From NCBI GenBank assembly GCA_003209165.1, contig QCSL01000018.1, positions 1-37,791 on the forward strand: a stretch of DNA of 37,791 nucleotides. Direction: 5' to 3'. This DNA comes from Synechococcus sp. AG-670-B23. Its GTDB lineage: Bacteria; Cyanobacteriota; Cyanobacteriia; PCC-6307; Cyanobiaceae. The notes under the pieces were generated by a model. The model had not been told where the DNA came from. It did not search any database and saw only the letters and a list, made by a program, of their open reading frames with translations. Position 1 is the stretch's first letter, and each line of letters begins with the position of its first letter. This document shows, piece after piece, positions 33,500 through 37,791 of this stretch. The translations under genes were made by a program, and so were the position numbers.

Positions 33500-35221
33500 T
33501 CAGGGTGCAAGGACGCGATCGAAGTGGCGCTCGAAGATCAAGACTCCAATGCAGCCCAGCACAAAGCAGTGCAGCGGTTCACTTCTGTGCAGCGGGAGCA
33601 TGGAGAAAAACAGGCTGCTGGTCAACAGCCGTTCCTCCTCTGGGTTCAGCTCGTTTTGAATCAGTTCGCGCCGCAGGGCTTGATTGGCTTCCCGGTGCTG
33701 GGTGGGTACGTCCAGCTTCAGCCGCACCCCCTCGTTGTGGCTGGTCAGCTTGAAGAGGTCGTTCACGACGACGTCATACAGATAAAAGCTCGAATGGAGC
33801 AGCTTGATCAGGTCGTAACGAGGATCGCCGAATCCAATCGGCCAGGTCGCGTTGTTGGGCTGTTCGCCTCGGGGATCTATTAAGCGGATCGAGCCGCTCA
33901 GGGGTTCCACCAAGATGTTGTTGAAACAGAAATCCCCGTGGATGAGTCGCACGGTGCCGCCGCTCTCTAGGTCAGGCAATGCCTTCATCAAACTCTGGCA
34001 GCATGCGGCTGGGCTAGGGAGTTGCAATAGCTCGTCTTGATCTGATTTCACCAGGGTCAAGTTCAGGGGCTGTTGCCAGAAGTGATCCCAGCTCAAGCCA
34101 ATAACTTCTTCGCTCGCGGGTGGGTGTTGCTCAAGCTGACTTATTCGTCGTTGTAATTTTCTGCTGTACAACCAGCTCAGGTTTTGCGCTGCTTGCGCGC
34201 TGCGTGCAGGTGCTGCTTCCCGCAGCGCGGTGCGGATCAGCTGCAGGCGCCGGGCGATCTGGTTCCAACCATTGGCGCCGAGGCGCCAATGCAAGAACAG
34301 CTCCGCAAGGTTGGGGAATGGCACATAATCCATTTCCATGACGAGCTGGCCGTTGTCGCACCTCTGCAGCTCCGTTGAAACGAGGGCAGGGAAGTAACGC
34401 CGTACGGCTGATGGCAGCGCTTGCAAGTAGCGGTGCTCTTGTTCGAGCCGGGCTATGTCGTTTGAGCTCTTGCGGATCAGATCCCTTGCGGGTTCATAGC
34501 GCACATGGTTGAAGCTGCGGCTGCTGAGGCGGCTCAACCGAGCCTGGCTATAGGTGGAGCGGTGCCCAAGATCCCACCAGGGTTGAAAGCGAAAACTAGC
34601 GAGCTGGCGCTGGTGCAGCCGGCGGGCCAGCACCAGCAAATCGCCCCTCTCCTGAGTCTCAATCGGCTCATGCAGCACCCCCTCAATCTGCGCGGTGGGC
34701 GCCAAGATTTCGCCTGTGAAGGGATGGCTCGCGGGTTCATCGCCTGACGCTGCTTGGGTTTTGCTCAGGAAATGCGGCTCCGGGCCATGGGCTTGGCCTA
34801 TGGCCGACCAGTTTTCGCGTGGAATCGCCCTCTGCCCAAGAGTGATGCTGGCCTTTTGCTCGAGGCGACCGCAAGGGAGAGTGGTGATTGGCACCAGCAG
34901 CAGCCAGGGCGTGTGAATCTGATCTAAGGCCGCCCGCACGCTGTCGATCACGGCCGTTTGCGGAGCGATCAGGAGCGGTTCGATCCAGGCATCACTGCGG
35001 TGTGCCCGCGGCGGCCCCAGCGTTCGATCGCAGAGCAGGCGTATAACCAGCCCCTCGCCTTGATCTTTGTAGTGCTTCGCGATCCTGGCACGGGCTAAGC
35101 CAGAGCCATCGGGCAGATCTGCAGGGTGTTCGCTGAGGGCCGGTGCCGGCCCCAGTTGCTTCTCTGCCAGGGAACCTCCGGCTAAAATAAGTACCGTGAG
35201 CCAAGGATGGTGGCTTTTCAA
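33500..35221 (-). CDS. bidomain protein: degenerate nucleotidyltransferase-like N-terminus plus APH-type kinase
   Basis: The C-terminal half carries an aminoglycoside/choline-kinase-type catalytic site: RLIHGDFCFNNILVEPLSG (HGDxxxxN brace) and IRLIDPRGE (the Asp of the DxD/DFG equivalent), then FGDPRYDLIKLLHS. The N-terminal 200 residues begin LTVLILAGGSLAEK, which resembles the first strand of nucleotidyltransferases but lacks the GxGxR loop, and contain TPWLLLVPITTLP like the metal strand; this part looks degenerate. I take TTG 35221, whose TTGA overlaps the upstream stop, giving 573 aa; the frame is open 16 codons further. A role phosphorylating a capsule precursor is inferred from the adjacent nucleotidyltransferase. 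Confidence 0.6.
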   Translation of the reverse strand: MKSHHPWLTVLILAGGSLAEKQLGPAPALSEHPADLPDGSGLARARIAKHYKDQGEGLVIRLLCDRTLGPPRAHRSDAWIEPLLIAPQTAVIDSVRAALDQIHTPWLLLVPITTLPCGRLEQKASITLGQRAIPRENWSAIGQAHGPEPHFLSKTQAASGDEPASHPFTGEILAPTAQIEGVLHEPIETQERGDLLVLARRLHQRQLASFRFQPWWDLGHRSTYSQARLSRLSSRSFNHVRYEPARDLIRKSSNDIARLEQEHRYLQALPSAVRRYFPALVSTELQRCDNGQLVMEMDYVPFPNLAELFLHWRLGANGWNQIARRLQLIRTALREAAPARSAQAAQNLSWLYSRKLQRRISQLEQHPPASEEVIGLSWDHFWQQPLNLTLVKSDQDELLQLPSPAACCQSLMKALPDLESGGTVRLIHGDFCFNNILVEPLSGSIRLIDPRGEQPNNATWPIGFGDPRYDLIKLLHSSFYLYDVVVNDLFKLTSHNEGVRLKLDVPTQHREANQALRRELIQNELNPEEERLLTSSLFFSMLPLHRSEPLHCFVLGCIGVLIFERHFDRVLAP

Positions 35222-36258
35222 GGCTGCTCGCTGCGATCGCTGTACAGAAAGCCCCGCAGGGCCACGCAATCATGGAAGGGGATACCGCAGAAGTTCAGAA
35301 ATCGACTGAAGCTGATTTCTGAGGCGAAGCGTGGGTTCCCCTTAAGCAGGCGGTGGTAGTGCGCACTTTGGCTTGATTTGTAGTGAGCCAAAGCCTGGGT
35401 GAGGTGCTGTTCACCAGCGAGAAGGGCCTGTCTCCAGGGACGGGGGTGCTGGGGTGTTCCCACCAGGTCCAGAGGCCAGTTCATGCCATACCACTTCACC
35501 GCATCGTCAGAGGCCAGAACCTGTTGCAGATTGATAGGCCAGTAGGTCTGCTCCCGTTGGTCGAACCAGCGGGGAATGGCCCTGAAGAAACCCTCGAACT
35601 GCATCATCAGCTCTCGTGGGCCTCCGAACACCTTGTCTGAGGCACCCACTAAGCCAGTTTCCGGTGAGCGGCAGACGTTATCGATTTCTTGCAACATCGT
35701 CTCAGGATGGACGTAGTAGTAGTCGCTCCGAAGTTTGACGATGTAGCGATAGCGCTTCTGGAGCTTCTGCTCCCGATGGCGAATGAGGCGCAGTGCCAGG
35801 CTAAGTTTGTGCCACTGTTTCATCGAATTCATCGGTAAACCTGCATCGATCGATGATTCGGCGAGTTGATCATCAACGATCAGGCAGTGCTCATCTGGCA
35901 CTAGGGCCAGGGCCCTCTGGCGGTAAGGTGCCGATGTCACGATGAAAAGATCGGCCTGCGAGCTGAGTCGTTTGAACAAGGCTTCTGACCGCGTGATGCA
36001 GCGCAGTTCACCTGCGAGCACCAGTGCGAAGCGGGATTGGCTTTTGTAGTGGCCAGCATGTTCATAGAGCGGCTGTACAAGTGCGGCGGGGTCCTTGGCG
36101 TTGATGCCGCGATTGTTCAGCAGGATGTGGTCTCTCAGGATGGTGTGATCATCCTCAGGATCACACGCCATGTTGAGTCTGTTGTTGGAGGCGGTGAGCA
36201 ACACCCACGCGGGCTGAGTAGGAGCATGCTGCAGGCAAGCAACAGAGTTAGTAGGCAT
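35218..36258 (-). CDS. WavE-like surface polysaccharide protein
   Basis: The protein (346 aa from ATG 36258; a TTG at 36306 directly abutting the upstream small ORF adds 16 residues) resembles the WavE/LPS-biosynthesis glycosyltransferase-like group. Supporting segments are RFALVLAGELRCITRSEALFKRL, ADLFIVTSAPYRQRALAL, and YRYIVKLRSDYYYVHPETML with the characteristic K-x-R-x-D, followed by VGASDKVFGGPRELM. No membrane span is visible. It overlaps the kinase fusion gene and is probably the first large gene of a three-gene minus-strand operon with the kinase and nucleotidyltransferase. The assignment is by motif resemblance only. Confidence 0.55.
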   Translation of the reverse strand: MPTNSVACLQHAPTQPAWVLLTASNNRLNMACDPEDDHTILRDHILLNNRGINAKDPAALVQPLYEHAGHYKSQSRFALVLAGELRCITRSEALFKRLSSQADLFIVTSAPYRQRALALVPDEHCLIVDDQLAESSIDAGLPMNSMKQWHKLSLALRLIRHREQKLQKRYRYIVKLRSDYYYVHPETMLQEIDNVCRSPETGLVGASDKVFGGPRELMMQFEGFFRAIPRWFDQREQTYWPINLQQVLASDDAVKWYGMNWPLDLVGTPQHPRPWRQALLAGEQHLTQALAHYKSSQSAHYHRLLKGNPRFASEISFSRFLNFCGIPFHDCVALRGFLYSDRSEQP

Positions 36259-36306
36259 GATTTCTGTTGTAGATAGAGTCTTTTGTTTAATACAGGTAGT
36301 GCACAA

Positions 36307-36462
36307 TCATCTAGCCAGAATTCGACTTGTCCCCACCGCTTGTTCCAGGAGTTTTAGATCTCTCGTTTTGGCATATTTCAGGATCGTGATGGTTGACTTC
36401 AGGTTGTCGATGTATTTCAGCTGCTTCAGTAGAGGGTTTACATCGGTAATTTGATCTCTCAT
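36307..36462 (-). CDS. small hypothetical protein (51 aa)
   Basis: An ATG at 36462 gives a 51-residue product beginning MRDQITDVNPLLKQLKYI and rich in spaced Leu/Ile and Lys, suggesting an amphipathic helix or short coiled coil. Its stop is immediately followed by the possible TTG start of the WavE-like gene. The composition looks coding, but no family is recognised and no Shine-Dalgarno is seen; an AT-rich tract precedes it. Confidence 0.4.
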   Translation of the reverse strand: MRDQITDVNPLLKQLKYIDNLKSTITILKYAKTRDLKLLEQAVGTSRILAR

Positions 36463-37240
36463 CTGATTTATTTTTATTTAAGCATTAACCTAAGTCAATA
36501 TACCTTTAAAGTCGAGAAAATAAATTCTAATTAGAGATTTTTTTATAATTAACCCCGGTTTACAGTCATTCCCCTGGAGTTCTGTTCAAGCTGATCTTGG
36601 TTCTGTTGATTACAGAAAGTTGATGTCGCTGAGAGCAACTTCGTGGTTCCTATCACCCATGACTTTGATAATGACTTGCTCGGCTCTACTGACTTAGAAT
36701 CGCCATCACGACAACATGAAGATGCATAGAGGCAATTAGGCCATCCTTGGCAGACAGAAAGACGAGCTGTCTACTTTACCCAGGAGGCCGACGTTCCTTG
36801 CTGCATCTAATATCGGGGTGGCCGTGGCCCCAACTATTCGTGCAGCACTGTTAGGGCAGAGCGAACTTCCGCTGGCAGGCGCGGCCCGAAGCTGGAAGAT
36901 ACGGCTTCTTCGTTCTTGACGTCGACTCCAGTGGTTCCCTGTTGTGGTGGGAGCGGTAAAGTCAGGCGTGATTTGAGGTCAAGGCTCATAGCTGTGCGGC
37001 TCTTTGGAGAGCCTTGACTGATTGGATCGCAACTAGTTCAAGGGGCTGCTTGACAGTTTGCACAAGCCTCAGCAAAGGAGAGCGACCCTCTGCAAAACGC
37101 TGGGGATGCGCTGCAGGCGTTGGCTGATTCAGCAGTCCTACATCCAGAGGAACGGCGTCATCCATTCCATTGCGATTGACCGAGGGACCCTCTGTGGTGC
37201 ATTATTATGTGGTCAGACGGACAGCACCGTTTCACGTTCT
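36463..37240. other. long non-coding stretch before tRNA-Gly, with mutS relic
   Basis: About 780 nt without an intact gene. The left part (36463-36560) is very AT-rich and includes TCTAATTAGA followed by a T-run. From about 36813 the sequence aligns with the middle of mutS (separate entry). Weaker collinear resemblance to mutS around 4390-4525 may continue at about 37090-37190 (for example GATGCGCTGCAGGCGTTGGC and ACGGCGTCATCC). The remainder carries no feature I can name. Confidence 0.5.
36813..36950 (-). pseudogene. mutS: decayed fragment of mutS
   Basis: By eye, 36869-36904 matches plus-strand positions 4212-4248 inside the intact mutS at about 34 of 37 aligned columns (shared CCGCTGGCAGGCGCG and AGCTGGAAGAT). 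Looser similarity extends left (ATCGGGGTGGCC against ATTGGGGCGGCC at about 4156) and right (CCAGTGGT...GGTGG against 4315-4338, with a deletion). The corresponding MutS residues are roughly 590-650, in the lever/clamp region. The relic has the same orientation as mutS and is frame-disrupted. Confidence 0.75.
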
Positions 37241-37312
37241 GCGGATGTAGCTCAGTGGTAGAGCATCTCCTTGCCAAGGAGAGGGTCGAGAGTTCGAATC
37301 TCTTCATCCGCT
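37241..37312 (+). tRNA. trnG-GCC: tRNA-Gly (anticodon GCC)
   Basis: The cloverleaf is complete in 72 nt: acceptor stem GCGGATG/CATCCGC, D-arm GCTC-AGTGGTA-GAGC, anticodon arm TCTCC-TTGCCAA-GGAGA (anticodon GCC), variable GGGTC, and T-arm GAGAG-TTCGAAT-CTCTT, with discriminator T. CCA is not encoded, as usual in cyanobacteria. It lies at the junction between the mutS-relic spacer and an AT-rich TPR gene. Confidence 0.97.
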
Positions 37313-37316
37313 TTGA

Positions 37317-37791
37317 TTAAGTCCTGAAAGGCAGGTCTTCCTCACGTGATCTGTTCGAGGGGAATAATAATTCTTTGCACTGTTTGACGTTATTATCATT
37401 GCGATCAATTTTTTCCGCCTCTATGATCCAGTATTTGGCCATTAGTTGATCTTTTCGCATTGCAGCAAAACTTGCCAAATTAACGTAGTTTGATATTGTT
37501 TTTTCATTATTTTGTAATGCCATCAACGCAAATATTTCAGCTTCCTTGAATTTTTCTAGCCCAATGAAGGCATCACTCGCAAGTTTGTATGTTTGACCAT
37601 AAAGCCCACTACAATTTTTTCTAATATTAATCAATATGTCAATCGCATCTGCGTGTTGTTTTTTGGTGATCATCTCTGAGGCTAATTTAATCATCTCCAG
37701 CTCCGCTTCTTCAACATTCTCTGTTTTATCTATCGCAAGTAATTTATGTACTGACGCAGTTACCTGGCCTATCTTTCCGCCGACTCTGCTT
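37317..37791 (-). CDS. TPR-like repeat protein, 5' part outside window
   Basis: The frame is open from the window edge to the stop at 37317, so the gene continues beyond the window; the visible part is 157 residues. Helical repeat segments resemble tetratricopeptide units: HADAIDILINIRKN, YKLASDAFIGLEKFKEAEIFALMAL, and YVNLASFAAMRKDQLMAKYWIIEAEKI. It is AT-rich, unlike core genes, and ends 4 nt from tRNA-Gly on the opposite strand. TPR proteins of this sort often accompany glycosyltransferases in cyanobacterial islands; the partner is not visible here. Confidence 0.65.
   Translation of the reverse strand, partial: SRVGGKIGQVTASVHKLLAIDKTENVEEAELEMIKLASEMITKKQHADAIDILINIRKNCSGLYGQTYKLASDAFIGLEKFKEAEIFALMALQNNEKTISNYVNLASFAAMRKDQLMAKYWIIEAEKIDRNDNNVKQCKELLFPSNRSREEDLPFRT

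Noticed and set aside
6102-37240. Integrative element bounded by tRNA-Gly att repeats
   Set aside because: I found no second copy of the tRNA 3' end, no integrase and no transposase; the core gene uvrB also lies inside the interval.
1-37791. CRISPR arrays, insertion sequences, rRNA genes
   Set aside because: No regularly spaced repeats, transposase motifs or rRNA-like sequence were seen on reading the window.

Overview
The window looks like chromosome from a marine picocyanobacterium, most likely Synechococcus. psbZ (photosystem II) marks an oxygenic phototroph. ycf23/DUF561, ribH, mutS, tilS and uvrB are compact, high-GC core genes of the expected lengths. Between and beside them lie accessory blocks whose base composition differs visibly from the core. 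The strain assignment is inference; the gene identities come from motifs read in the translations.

Layout. (1) 1-6.1 kb, core: partial tilS, ycf23, a sulfotransferase, psbZ, ribH and mutS. The two convergent pairs here (ycf23/sulfotransferase and ribH/mutS) each meet in a palindrome that contains both stop codons. (2) 6.1-17.6 kb, a strongly AT-rich island. The plus-strand genes form a phosphonate biosynthesis cassette: a TagF/surface-carbohydrate-type transferase, an asparagine-synthetase-like ligase without a Cys nucleophile, an ATP-grasp ligase, an aldehyde dehydrogenase, a methyltransferase, PEP mutase fused to a nucleotidyltransferase, and phosphonopyruvate decarboxylase. A two-gene minus-strand unit (a second methyltransferase and an Fe(II)/2-oxoglutarate oxygenase) faces it. 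(3) 17.6-18.1 kb, AT-rich debris with broken reading frames. (4) 18.1-27.6 kb, minus-strand pseudaminic-acid (nonulosonic acid) operon: pseB, pseC, aldo/keto reductase, SpsF/PseF-like cytidylyltransferase fused to a GSA-aminomutase-like aminotransferase, PIG-L deacetylase, PseG-GNAT fusion, formyltransferase-like protein and pseI. (5) 27.7-30.3 kb, core again: a GNAT acetyltransferase and uvrB, divergent. (6) 30.5-36.5 kb, a second surface-polysaccharide block: sulfatase, sulfotransferase, nucleotidyltransferase, nucleotidyltransferase-kinase fusion, a WavE-like protein and a small ORF. (7) 36.5-37.8 kb, mostly non-coding DNA that holds a decayed mutS fragment, then tRNA-Gly(GCC) and the end of an AT-rich TPR gene.

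How the parts may work together. PEP mutase makes phosphonopyruvate and the decarboxylase makes phosphonoacetaldehyde. No AEP transaminase or phosphonoacetaldehyde reductase lies in the cassette. The aldehyde dehydrogenase would therefore be expected to give phosphonoacetate or a relative, which the ATP-grasp and AsnB-like enzymes could join to an amine. The nucleotidyltransferase domain and the TagF-like protein could activate the phosphonate and transfer it to a glycan. With the pseudaminic acid operon and the sulfation genes, the window reads as a cell-surface decoration locus (phosphonate, nonulosonate, sulfate). The end product is inference. The most notable signals are the phosphonate cassette and a mutS relic 32 kb from the intact mutS, next to a tRNA, so that the accessory DNA lies between two mutS-homologous sequences.
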